52,598 nt of DNA, taken from positions 1 to 52,598 of the forward strand of contig CABZMT010000007.1 in NCBI GenBank assembly GCA_902526965.1. The letters are read 5' to 3'. Position 1 is the first letter of the stretch, and every line of letters starts with the position of its first letter. The translations under genes were made by a program, and so were the position numbers. Origin of the DNA: an uncultured Alphaproteobacteria bacterium. Its GTDB lineage: Bacteria > Pseudomonadota > Alphaproteobacteria > HIMB59. Positions 42,657 through 50,134 of this stretch are shown here, in pieces. Under the pieces are notes generated by a model. The model was given only the letters and a program-made list of their open reading frames with translations, was not told where the DNA came from and did no database searches.

Positions 42657-43655
42657 TTATAGAGAGTTTTGTATATCTAGTTTTTGGTCAAATGGTACCC
42701 ATTCTCCCCAAACATTAGAAAAATTCTCTAAGAAATAGTATGCTGTCTCTTCAGCCTCAGCTTGATTTTCTTCTTTCCATGCAAGTATTTGACTTAGAAG
42801 AGTATTGTTAAAGCTTCTTTTCTCCAAGTAACCCATAACTTCAGAGTTTCCTAGCATATCTTTGCCAACATAAGTCTCCACAACTGAGGCAGGATATTTA
42901 TTTCTGCCTGGAGCTTCTACATTGAGATCATTGATTTCTGAAAGCCAAGTTTCTTTGTCATGTTCAACACCTTCATCAAGTTTTGTCATATCATACTTAC
43001 CAAGGATAGCTGTTGGGCCCCAATAGTAACCCATCCAACCTTCACCTTTGTTGTATGCCTCACCCATTGCACCTGAAAGAGCTCCACCTGAACCTGGATC
43101 AATAAATTCAAATCCAGCATCAGCCATGCCAAATGCTTTAAACATTTGAGTTGTAGTTATCTGACAGTTCCAACCAGCAGGACATCCGTAGAAACCAGCT
43201 ACACTTGAATCTTCAGGGTGTGGGAATAAATCAGGTCTTGCAAGAGCATCATCGATAGTAACAATACCATGTTCTTGAGCTATGTATGTTGGTATCCAAA
43301 TTGCTTCTTCACCACCATCCTCAAACACTTTACCAACGTTTTTGATTAAACCCTCAGCTTCAGCAGGATCTAAGATTGGCTTAATATTTTGAGACCATAA
43401 CTCAGGAGCTATTGAAGGCTCACCTTTTTCAACTAGAGATGTTGCTGTTGGCATAGTATCTCCAGGAATTAATTCCACTTCACATCCAAGCCCTCTTAAG
43501 AGAACAGCGTCGATGTGTGCGATGACCTGAGCAGAAGCCCAGTTCATTTCTGCAATTGTAACATTACTGCAGTGTGCCCCAGCTTTAACATTAGAAGAAA
43601 TGGAGGTTATCCCTAATGCAAGGAAGAGCGCGGTAAATAATCGTAAAATTGACAT
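42657..43655 (-). CDS. OpuAC/ProX-type ABC transporter substrate-binding protein
   Basis: This 332-residue periplasmic protein has a signal peptide (residues 1-25, NVKAG) and the OpuAC/ProX fold. Aromatic residues likely to cage a quaternary ammonium occur in EMNWASAQ (30s), GWMGYYWGPTAIL, and FSNVWGEWVPF near the end. The Cys pair in FYGCPAGWNCQITT is notable. An AAGGAGG ribosome binding site lies six bases before the ATG, so this is translated strongly, matching its position first in the operon and the downstream hairpin. Substrate is probably a betaine-like compound (glycine betaine, proline betaine, TMAO, carnitine), but it could be an organosulfur zwitterion given the YeiH-type gene at the operon's end. 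Confidence 0.9.
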   Translation of the reverse strand: MSILRLFTALFLALGITSISSNVKAGAHCSNVTIAEMNWASAQVIAHIDAVLLRGLGCEVELIPGDTMPTATSLVEKGEPSIAPELWSQNIKPILDPAEAEGLIKNVGKVFEDGGEEAIWIPTYIAQEHGIVTIDDALARPDLFPHPEDSSVAGFYGCPAGWNCQITTTQMFKAFGMADAGFEFIDPGSGGALSGAMGEAYNKGEGWMGYYWGPTAILGKYDMTKLDEGVEHDKETWLSEINDLNVEAPGRNKYPASVVETYVGKDMLGNSEVMGYLEKRSFNNTLLSQILAWKEENQAEAEETAYYFLENFSNVWGEWVPFDQKLDIQNSL

Positions 43656-43685
43656 ATTTCCTCCTTATGTAGATATATCTAATAA

Positions 43686-43715
43686 TATATAAACATTTAG
43701 GACATAATCATGCAA
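43686..43715 (-). promoter_or_regulatory. Candidate promoter of the transporter/catabolic operon
   Basis: On the minus strand TTGCAT (43715-43710) and TATATA (43691-43686) are 18 bases apart, about 31 bases upstream of the binding-protein ATG. A 10-bp palindrome AGATATATCT (43671-43680) follows in the leader region. This is the only convincing promoter-like pair in the divergent gap. Confidence 0.45.
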
Positions 43716-43725
43716 ATAGTATTTG
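43713..43725. promoter_or_regulatory. Palindromic operator candidate in the divergent gap
   Basis: CAAATA-G-TATTTG is a perfect 6-1-6 inverted repeat overlapping the -35 region of the minus-strand promoter and lying 68 bases before the plus-strand Ldh-family gene. Its position suits a regulator that controls both divergent units. The protein that binds is unknown; no regulator gene is adjacent. Confidence 0.4.
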
Positions 43726-43792
43726 AGTCTAAATTGTCATATTTAATCTATTTATCTTGATTCATTTAATAAAAGCCATTTAATTAATTATA

Positions 43793-44782
43793 TTGCCTTA
43801 TTTTAAAAAAACTCTGGCCAAAAATTTAGCCTCTGAAAAGCTGTTAAAATCAGGATGCTCTCTCAAAAACTCCGAGGGTATAATTGATGGTATAATTGAC
43901 GCCGAATATTGTGGCATTAAAAGTCACGGTTTTCACTATTTACCAATATATTGCAATCATCTTAAGATAGGCAAGATAAAAGGTAACGCTTCTCCAACTT
44001 TTGATCAAATTTCTGGTTCATCGATCAAAGTTGATGCAGATAATGGTTTTGCACACACAGCAATTAATATCGGTTTAAAGCATTTAATTGAAATGAGTTC
44101 CAACGAGGGAATTTCCTGCATGTCTATTTACAATTCGTATAACTGTGGAGTTCTTGGTTTTCACACCAAAAGAATTGCTGAACAAAATTTAATAGGATTA
44201 GGTTTTACAAATGCACCAGCTTCAATAGCCCCCTTTGGAGGCATTAAGCCAGTAATAGGAACTAACCCTTATTCAATGGCTGCACCCTTAAATGGTAAGG
44301 CTTCAATTATTATCGATCAATCAGCCAGCGTTATAGCAAAAAGTGAAATTTCTCTGAGAGCAAAAACTGATGAACCAATACCAAAGGGATGGGCGTATGA
44401 CAAAGATGGTAAAGTCACGACAAATGCAAGAGAAGCTCTAAGAGGAACAATGGCTCCTAGTGGAGGTTACAAAGGTTTTAGCACAGGATTATTGGTTGAA
44501 ATCTTAACTGCATGTTTAGCTGGAGGAAACTTAGGCACACAAGCCTCATCATTTGCAGGTGAAGATGGTGGTCCTCCCTCCACAGGTCAATTTTTTATAG
44601 CTATTAATCCAAAAAAATTTAATCAAAATTTTGAGCCTCGTTTAGAACAACTTCTTATTTCCATTGCATCCCAAGAAAATTCCAGGGTTCCTGGTTCAAA
44701 GCGATTGAATGCATTTAATAAAAATATAAAAAAAGATATTTTTATTTCAGATGAACTTATGAGTCGTATCGATCAAATTTAA
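43793..44782 (+). CDS. Ldh-family (malate/L-lactate/ureidoglycolate/LhpD-type) NAD(P) oxidoreductase
   Basis: This protein of 329 residues belongs to the Ldh family (Pfam Ldh_2), whose members reduce 2-oxo acids or cyclic imines such as delta-1-pyrroline-2-carboxylate. The SHGFHYLP segment with the catalytic His, NAPASIAPFGGIKPVIGTNPYS read as short motifs (APFGG, GTNPYS), ASVIAKSEI and GYKGFSTGLLVEIL identify the family. The frame opens at a TTG at 43793; no ATG is available before residue 100 and conserved positions begin early, so TTG is the likely start. Divergent from the transporter operon, with an operator-like palindrome between, it probably serves the same catabolic pathway. Confidence 0.82.
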   Translation: MPYFKKTLAKNLASEKLLKSGCSLKNSEGIIDGIIDAEYCGIKSHGFHYLPIYCNHLKIGKIKGNASPTFDQISGSSIKVDADNGFAHTAINIGLKHLIEMSSNEGISCMSIYNSYNCGVLGFHTKRIAEQNLIGLGFTNAPASIAPFGGIKPVIGTNPYSMAAPLNGKASIIIDQSASVIAKSEISLRAKTDEPIPKGWAYDKDGKVTTNAREALRGTMAPSGGYKGFSTGLLVEILTACLAGGNLGTQASSFAGEDGGPPSTGQFFIAINPKKFNQNFEPRLEQLLISIASQENSRVPGSKRLNAFNKNIKKDIFISDELMSRIDQI

Positions 44783-45367
44783 TTATTTTTTTGTAACAGC
44801 ATATGGAGCAAACGTAGCATCAGTTTTTTTAGTTCCTGAACTAATATTTTTAGCAGGGATACCAACCATTATTCCACCCTTAGGTACGTCTTTGGTAACA
44901 ACAGCATTTGAGCCAATTCGTGCACAACTCTTTACTAAAACAGGGCCCAATATTTGAGCACCAGATCCTACAATCACATCATCTTCAAGTGTAGGGTGTC
45001 TTTTAATGCCTACTTGTTCTGAGGATTTAATTGCAGGAGATATTCCACCTAAGGTTACTCCATGATAAATAGTAACGTTGTTACCTATCTCAGCTGTCTC
45101 TCCAATCACAACACCCATTCCATGATCAATAAAAAAATTTTTTCCAATTTTTGCAGCAGGGTGAATTTCTATTCCAGTCAAAAATCTAGATAATTGAGAG
45201 ATTATTCTTCCTAGAATTCTTAAATTAAGCTCCCAGATGAAATTCGCTATCCGATGAAAGAACACTGCTTTAACTCCCGGGTATGTTAAAATAACAAGTA
45301 ATAACGAGGTCGCTGCAGGATCTCTGGCTTTTATGGACTCAATATATTTTTTTAAATTCTCAAACAT
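44783..45367 (-). CDS. cysE: Serine O-acetyltransferase
   Basis: This 194-residue left-handed beta-helix acetyltransferase makes O-acetylserine for cysteine synthesis. The hexapeptide repeats carry [27 protein letters not shown], with the catalytic His/Asp in DHGMGVV, and [10 protein letters not shown] and [19 protein letters not shown] follow. It is the short EpsC/CysE type without the long N-terminal domain of E. coli CysE (273 residues). The C-terminal tail contains none of the usual Ile ending for cysteine synthase binding (ends VTKK), so complex formation with CysK is uncertain. Convergent to and abutting the Ldh-family gene with no gap. No cys operon neighbours. Confidence 0.92.
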   Translation of the reverse strand: MFENLKKYIESIKARDPAATSLLLVILTYPGVKAVFFHRIANFIWELNLRILGRIISQLSRFLTGIEIHPAAKIGKNFFIDHGMGVVIGETAEIGNNVTIYHGVTLGGISPAIKSSEQVGIKRHPTLEDDVIVGSGAQILGPVLVKSCARIGSNAVVTKDVPKGGIMVGIPAKNISSGTKKTDATFAPYAVTKK

Positions 45368-45462
45368 ATTTATTATACAGATAAGGCTTATCGCTCTAAG
45401 ATCAAGTTTTTAATCAATAATTCATGTAAATGAAAGCAATTTATTGTTAAATTGATTGATAA

Positions 45463-45891
45463 ATGTTCACAATAGAAAAACCAAAAGAAATACACCTCAA
45501 GAGTTGGAAAGATATAATCAATGAGAGTGCCTCATCAAATTCCTTTCAATTTGATGAAGTTAATTTTAGTTTATTTTGGCAGTGTATATTTCAGGATGAT
45601 TATTTTGCCTTTGCAGCAAAAAATGAAGATAAATTTATGGGAATTGTTGTGGCTAAAATTAATGAGACCTACTATGAAAAGAACATTGTTTTAGATGTTC
45701 TATACGTATTGCAAGATTTTAGAAAAATTGGTGTCGCAAGATCTTTAATGAACAAAATAGAGGAAATAGCAAAAGATCAAAATCTTGATCTAATTATTAA
45801 AGGAGTAGAAAAAAGTAATTTACTCGCTCAGAAGCTTTTTAAAAATTATGCTGTAATTAACAGGACGAGATATCTAAAAAAGCATAATTGA
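45463..45891 (+). CDS. GNAT-family N-acetyltransferase
   Basis: This 142-residue protein has the GCN5-related acetyltransferase fold. The VLDVLYVLQDFRKIGVARSLMNKIEEIA stretch contains the acetyl-CoA pyrophosphate loop (Arg-Lys-x-Gly-x-Ala) after the beta-4 strand, and the last strand and helix (LLAQKLFKNYAVINRTRYLKK) fit the fold. The acceptor cannot be told: small molecule, ribosomal protein or antibiotic are all possible. It stands alone between the convergent cysE region and a tiny membrane-protein gene 31 bases downstream on the same strand, with which it may be cotranscribed. Confidence 0.85.
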   Translation: MFTIEKPKEIHLKSWKDIINESASSNSFQFDEVNFSLFWQCIFQDDYFAFAAKNEDKFMGIVVAKINETYYEKNIVLDVLYVLQDFRKIGVARSLMNKIEEIAKDQNLDLIIKGVEKSNLLAQKLFKNYAVINRTRYLKKHN

Positions 45892-45922
45892 TTTTGATTA
45901 ATTTATATTATATTTAAATATT

Positions 45923-46063
45923 ATGGCTGATCCTGATAAAAATGGTGAAAACTATGATAAGAAAAATAGATGGGTATGGGTTATAATTGTTCTAATTACT
46001 TTTAGCTCAGTATATGTAATGTCAAAAATATTTATTCAGACACCTTGGCAGTACCTGCAGTAG
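45923..46063 (+). CDS. 46-aa single-pass membrane protein
   Basis: This frame of 46 codons has a hydrophilic, charged N-terminus (MADPDKNGENYDKKNR), one hydrophobic helix (WVWVIIVLITFSSVYVM) and a short tail ending in PWQYLQ. The charge pattern and clean helix suggest a true small membrane protein. It lies 31 bases after the acetyltransferase on the same strand, and its last 32 bases overlap the convergent SbmA-like gene. Upstream AT-rich TATTAT-like bases are not preceded by a Shine-Dalgarno. It is not recognisable as any family I know; function unknown. Confidence 0.55.
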   Translation: MADPDKNGENYDKKNRWVWVIIVLITFSSVYVMSKIFIQTPWQYLQ

Positions 46064-47027
46064 CTTTAAGTTTTCTCTCAAATTCTCTTAGCCTTTTATA
46101 AACACTAGCTAACTCAATAATCGTTGGCCAAGATTTTAATAAATATTGCATTGATCCTTCAACTCTACCAAATGCACGGATAATTTGTTGCATTACACCA
46201 AGAGTAATTACTCCTGCAACTATTGCTGGTGCTAAGAATACATAAGCACTTAAAACATTAGCTTGTAAATATGCAATTCTGCCAATATTAAAGTACAGGT
46301 AACGAATATATGATACAAAATGAATTTTTCTTACGTCATCAAATAATTCTTCAATTGTTTTAGGACGAACAGTTTCATCATCTTCAGCAATTACTAACAC
46401 TTTTCTGTAAGCTGCTTCTTGTTTTTGCAAATCATACTCTACACCTACAAGGCGAAGGATTATTCCAAGAAGAATTAAAAAAATAGTTCCACCAACTGAC
46501 CATATTAAAGCACCTACAACTAAACCGTATTCCCAATCACCAAAAAAGAATATTGGAATACCAGCGCTGAGTCCTAATAAAATTGGTAAGAATTGAACAA
46601 GAATCATAACAGACTCAATTAAACTAGTTCCAAGACCCTCCATTATTCTTCCAAACTTAATAGTGTCTTCTTGAACTCTTTGAGCAGCTCCTTCAATGGT
46701 ACGAGCATAGTTGTAAACACTGTGATACCACTCTACCATTGCAGTTCTCCATCTAAATAAGAAATGGGCAGTGAAGAAACTCACTAAAACAGCAATAGCA
46801 ACATAAATACCAGCAAGAGTAATAAAAGACATTAAGCCAGCCCAATATTCTTCAATAGTAATCGAATTAGGCTCAGCAAGAGCTTTTTGAATCATATCGT
46901 AAAAAGTTCCAAACCACTCATTGATTTTGACATCGATTTCTACTTGAACCCATAGGCTTCCTAAAATCGCAGCTGATCCAGCCCAAGCCCATAAAAACCA
47001 TTTTTTTGAATTAAAAAATCTGAACAT
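46032..47027 (-). CDS. SbmA/BacA-family peptide transporter, short form
   Basis: This 331-residue inner-membrane protein is of the SbmA/BacA family, proton-driven importers of peptides and other bulky solutes, related to peroxisomal ABC exporters but without the ATPase. The matching blocks are FRWRTAMVEWYHS, RTIEGAAQRVQEDTIKFG, EAAYRKVLVIAEDDE and FGRVEGSMQYLLKSWPTIIELASVYKRLREFE. Compared with E. coli SbmA (406 residues), about 70 N-terminal residues with the first one or two helices are missing, while the rest aligns. The short start may be genuine in this lineage. The gene is alone, divergent from the CBS-domain gene by 100 bases and convergent with the tiny membrane protein. Confidence 0.88.
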   Translation of the reverse strand: MFRFFNSKKWFLWAWAGSAAILGSLWVQVEIDVKINEWFGTFYDMIQKALAEPNSITIEEYWAGLMSFITLAGIYVAIAVLVSFFTAHFLFRWRTAMVEWYHSVYNYARTIEGAAQRVQEDTIKFGRIMEGLGTSLIESVMILVQFLPILLGLSAGIPIFFFGDWEYGLVVGALIWSVGGTIFLILLGIILRLVGVEYDLQKQEAAYRKVLVIAEDDETVRPKTIEELFDDVRKIHFVSYIRYLYFNIGRIAYLQANVLSAYVFLAPAIVAGVITLGVMQQIIRAFGRVEGSMQYLLKSWPTIIELASVYKRLREFERKLKATAGTAKVSE

Positions 47028-47115
47028 TTAATTCGCTACAATATGCGAAAAATTACATTTTTTGAAGAGTTAAGTGCTTCAATACGCTTAATTTATTTTA
47101 ATACCTTCTTACTTA

Positions 47116-47121
47116 TATAAT
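47116..47121 (+). promoter_or_regulatory. -10 box of a probably leaderless CBS/rfbA transcript
   Basis: A perfect TATAAT ends six bases before the ATG at 47128, so transcription would begin on or next to the start codon. No Shine-Dalgarno is present and no good -35 box is visible. It is the best TATAAT in the 100-base divergent gap. Confidence 0.45.
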
Positions 47122-47127
47122 AAGACT

Positions 47128-47604
47128 ATGCCTAGCATTAAAGATATTAAAAAAATTAAACTAAATGATGAGTTTGTATATTTTGGCCCTGAGTCAATTG
47201 TTAGTGAAATAGCTGATAGTATGGACTTAAAGAATATAGGAGCAGTACCAATATTAGACGATAAAAAAATATTATTAGGAGTTGTATCAGAGAGGGATAT
47301 AGTGAGGAAATGTGTTAAAGACGGAAGAGATCCAGATTTAGTATCAGCATCAGACATTATGACCACTGAAATTATAACTGTAGACTTAAAAATGTCCTCA
47401 GAAATAGCAATTAAAATTATGGGTGAAAATAACATTAGACACCTTCCAGTAGTTGATGACCAAAATAAATTAATTAATTTTATTTCTCACAGAGACTTAA
47501 TTAGCTCTGTAAGAGGGAGCACTAAGCTTAATATAATTTTGATTACTTTTATTTGTATGGTTATCCCAATAGTATTTTTGACTAAATCATTTGGCTGGAT
47601 ATGA
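47128..47604 (+). CDS. Tandem-CBS-domain protein with C-terminal membrane anchor
   Basis: This 158-residue protein has two CBS repeats (about residues 20-70 and 78-130, marked by GVVSERDIVRKCVKDG and NIRHLPVVDDQNKLINFISHRDLI) followed by a C-terminal hydrophobic helix (about 138-156) that would anchor it in the inner membrane. CBS pairs bind adenine nucleotides and regulate attached proteins. The protein it regulates is not evident, since only rfbA is coupled to it (four-base ATGA overlap). Its start sits directly at a TATAAT box and appears leaderless. The membrane tail on a CBS pair is uncommon. Confidence 0.85.
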   Translation: MPSIKDIKKIKLNDEFVYFGPESIVSEIADSMDLKNIGAVPILDDKKILLGVVSERDIVRKCVKDGRDPDLVSASDIMTTEIITVDLKMSSEIAIKIMGENNIRHLPVVDDQNKLINFISHRDLISSVRGSTKLNIILITFICMVIPIVFLTKSFGWI

Positions 47605-48482
47605 AAACTAAAGGGATTATTCTTGCCGCTGGTAAGGGTACAAGATTAATGCCAGCAACAATTCCTGCTTCAAAGCCATTATTGCCATTATATGATAAGC
47701 CAATGATTTATTATCCTTTGGAAACATTAATTAGATTAGGTATTAAAGATATTTTATTTATCGTTCAGGAAGATGACCTTTTAGTATTTAAAAAAACATT
47801 TGGCTTTGGTTCTGATGTAGGTCTCAATTTTTCTTACGAAATACAAAATGTACAAAGAGGTATAGCTGATGCATATTTTATTGCAGATAAGTATTTAGAT
47901 GGAAGCTCCTCAGTTTTAGCATTGAGTGATAATATCTTTCTTGGCAAAAAATATTTTGAATGTGCTAATTCAGCTCTTCTTAAGATGCAAGATGTAGGCG
48001 CGAGTGTATTTGGATTACCAGTTCCAGATCCAGAAAAATTTGGTGTCATAGAATTAGATGAAAATAATAATATTATTGGCATAGAAGAAAAGCCATCGAA
48101 GCCTAAAAGTAATTTGATAATTCCAGGTTTTTATTTTTTTGACTCAGACGCCTCAGAGTATGCAAAGAAACTTAAACCGTCGACCAGAGGTGAGTTAGAG
48201 ATAACTGATTTAATTGAAATTTATTTATCCAAAAAAAAACTAGCTTTGGAAATTTTAGATAACTCAATTGTCTGGCACGATACTGGGAATGCGAATGCTT
48301 TATTAGAGGCAGCCCAAAAAGTAAAACTATATGAAGAGAATAATGATTTAAAAATTGGTTCTTATGAAATTGCTTCTTTTGAACAGGGGTTTATCAATAA
48401 AAATCAGTTATGTAATATAGCAGAAAAATTAATTAAATCTGATTACGGAAAATATATTAAAGAATATCTAACTAATATCTAA
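47601..48482 (+). CDS. rfbA: Glucose-1-phosphate thymidylyltransferase-like nucleotidyltransferase
   Basis: This 293-residue sugar-nucleotide transferase joins a nucleoside triphosphate to glucose-1-phosphate. GIILAAGKGTRLMP is the nucleotide-binding loop, SKPLLPLYDKPMIYYPLETLI and FGVIELDENN are RfbA landmarks, and RGELEITDL and WHDTG lie at the acceptor-binding site. The DKPMIYYPL segment favours RfbA over GalU. Only this one of the dTDP-rhamnose genes is present here, so the product may be another dTDP- or UDP-sugar used for an extracellular glycan. It overlaps the CBS gene by four bases. The 3' neighbour on the other strand, sbcB, ends two bases after its stop. Confidence 0.88.
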   Translation: MKTKGIILAAGKGTRLMPATIPASKPLLPLYDKPMIYYPLETLIRLGIKDILFIVQEDDLLVFKKTFGFGSDVGLNFSYEIQNVQRGIADAYFIADKYLDGSSSVLALSDNIFLGKKYFECANSALLKMQDVGASVFGLPVPDPEKFGVIELDENNNIIGIEEKPSKPKSNLIIPGFYFFDSDASEYAKKLKPSTRGELEITDLIEIYLSKKKLALEILDNSIVWHDTGNANALLEAAQKVKLYEENNDLKIGSYEIASFEQGFINKNQLCNIAEKLIKSDYGKYIKEYLTNI

Positions 48483-48484
48483 TT

Positions 48485-49936
48485 TCAATCCCATTTTGCT
48501 GACTCATTGTTTAAAAAGGTTATAACTTTTTGTTTAAACTGGTTTTTCTCATTTTCATCTTTTATCATAACATCTAAGTCAGCGTCTAAGCTAGAAAGTA
48601 TCTTGTTTTTTGAATTCCATTTAGACTTATCATCATCATTAAAACGTTCTTTAATTTCAAATTCATAGTTTCTCTTATCGTTTTCAGGGAGAGTGTGAGG
48701 AGCTATCTCATATAAGATTCTTATTGCAATTTCTTTGTATCGATCGTCTTTAAAGTGCTTTGCAATTTCATATTTCTTTTCGTTAGGTGCAGTATGAAAA
48801 TCAATCATTAGCTTTTTATCTTGATGCGATGGAAAGCTCTCAAAAATTCTATCTTCAACATTAAAAGGCTCAGGCCAATCTTTTTGATTAGAGAGATGAA
48901 GTTTGATCAACTTTGAACAAAACTCTTCATTTTTTTTTATAAAATTTGCTCTATTTCTTAACTCATTCACTCCTAATTCCGCATATTTAGTATCTTTGAA
49001 GGAATAACTTTCATTTAAAAGTGTTTTTGATTTTGAGCCATCAAAAACCTCACATATTCTCCTAGCCCCATCATTCATTCTCTTAAGCAGTTCTTTGTCA
49101 TCCAAGTCTATAAGCTTAGATGGATCAGTATGCAAATTATAAACCAGATAGTGATGATTTCTTCCTGGTATACCTCCTATAAGAGTTTGAGGTTTAATAG
49201 TCGGTCTTCTTCCCCAAAAAGTGGTATTGGTAAATACTAAATTATCTAACATGAATTTTTTAGGGGTATCTCTATGACGAAATTCATAGGCTGCGTTCCA
49301 AATTTTTGGACATCTCACATTTAGTATCTTATTAAGCTCTAGAGTGACAAGGCTATCAAAAACAGCATCGTGAGGTCCTGCCTCATAGCTTATTGAAATA
49401 TTGTTGAGTTTAAAAACCTCCTCTAATTTGAGTATGGGATAACCCTGATCATCAGTATTAAATTTTATATGTTCTGGGCTGTATACCGAGACTAATCTTA
49501 ATATATCAAAAACGTCCATACGCACATTATTGTTTGTAACTGTCATATATATCTCAGGTAACAAATTTTGATAGAGTGCCTGCCTTAAAAAGGGCTCATC
49601 AAAGTTTATATTATTAAAACCTACAAAAATTGCAGATGACGATGACCACTCTTGAAATGTTTCATACAATTGAGCACTTGCCTCGTAATAATTTGGATAA
49701 TTATTTTGTATTAAACTTCTTGGATCAACTCCAGTTGTGATTAACGCACCTGGTTCAAACCATTTTCCTTCTCTTAGTTTACTATGTATTTCTAATTTAT
49801 CTTTAACATCAAAGTTGTGATCTGTTAATACTGCACCCACTTGAGTGATTTGATTAAATTTATCATTTCGACCTGTCGTTTCCAGATCCCAAAAAATATA
49901 ACGATCACTCATATCTTGAAAATTATATGCATTCAA
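48485..49936 (-). CDS. sbcB: Exodeoxyribonuclease I
   Basis: This 483-residue 3'-5' single-strand DNA exonuclease belongs to the DEDDh family and acts in recombination and mismatch repair. The catalytic residues are in FWDLETTG (Asp17, Glu19), NNINFDEPF and GPHDAVFDSL. The C-terminal exonuclease-I-specific regions (WNAAYEFRHRDTPKKFML, ARRICEVFDG and FPSHQDKKLM) identify it as Exo I rather than another DnaQ-like exonuclease. It has no signal peptide. It begins 27 bases before the hairpin-containing gap and its end lies two bases from rfbA. SbcB is absent from many small alphaproteobacterial genomes, so its retention here is noteworthy. Conserved core complete. Confidence 0.93.
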   Translation of the reverse strand: MNAYNFQDMSDRYIFWDLETTGRNDKFNQITQVGAVLTDHNFDVKDKLEIHSKLREGKWFEPGALITTGVDPRSLIQNNYPNYYEASAQLYETFQEWSSSSAIFVGFNNINFDEPFLRQALYQNLLPEIYMTVTNNNVRMDVFDILRLVSVYSPEHIKFNTDDQGYPILKLEEVFKLNNISISYEAGPHDAVFDSLVTLELNKILNVRCPKIWNAAYEFRHRDTPKKFMLDNLVFTNTTFWGRRPTIKPQTLIGGIPGRNHHYLVYNLHTDPSKLIDLDDKELLKRMNDGARRICEVFDGSKSKTLLNESYSFKDTKYAELGVNELRNRANFIKKNEEFCSKLIKLHLSNQKDWPEPFNVEDRIFESFPSHQDKKLMIDFHTAPNEKKYEIAKHFKDDRYKEIAIRILYEIAPHTLPENDKRNYEFEIKERFNDDDKSKWNSKNKILSSLDADLDVMIKDENEKNQFKQKVITFLNNESAKWD

Positions 49937-49990
49937 TTAGCATAATAAAGTTCTTCTTAAAAATTTAATATTATGGAAATTTAAATAAAA

Positions 49991-50036
49991 CTAGCTCCGG
50001 AGGAATAAGTAAGGATAGGAATAAGGTTGGAGCTAG
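49991..50036. repeat. Long-loop hairpin with purine-rich loop
   Basis: Perfect 8-base inverted repeats CTAGCTCC (49991-49998) and GGAGCTAG (50029-50036) flank a 30-base loop. On the plus strand the loop is nearly pure purine, with GGAGGAATAAG and AGGAATAAGG as spaced near-copies. On the minus strand it is a set of TTATTCC/TCCTCC repeats, followed after the stem by TTTTATTT, resembling a terminator. It lies in the 199-base gap between the tiny zinc-finger gene and sbcB. Which strand is transcribed is unknown. Confidence 0.6.
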
Positions 50037-50098
50037 CTTTATGAATGATTATAAATACTAATAATCTGTTAAAATTTAAATTGCAGAAATTAAAGAGA

Positions 50099-50121
50099 AG
50101 CTGTGCAAATTATGCATAGCT
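50099..50121. repeat. Second hairpin in the sbcB/zinc-protein gap
   Basis: AGCTGTGC (50099-50106) pairs with GCATAGCT (50114-50121) through one G-U wobble around a seven-base loop. On the plus strand an AT-rich ATAAATATTGATTTTATT follows. It lies just before the zinc-finger gene's 3' end. Together with the larger hairpin it makes this gap the most structured of the window; no tRNA or tmRNA-like cloverleaf was found in it. Confidence 0.45.
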
Positions 50122-50134
50122 ATAAATATTGATT

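Noticed and set aside
49937..50134. Possible tmRNA or SRP RNA in the gap
   Set aside because: No tRNA-like end, no SRP tetraloop-receptor signature; only two separate hairpins are visible.
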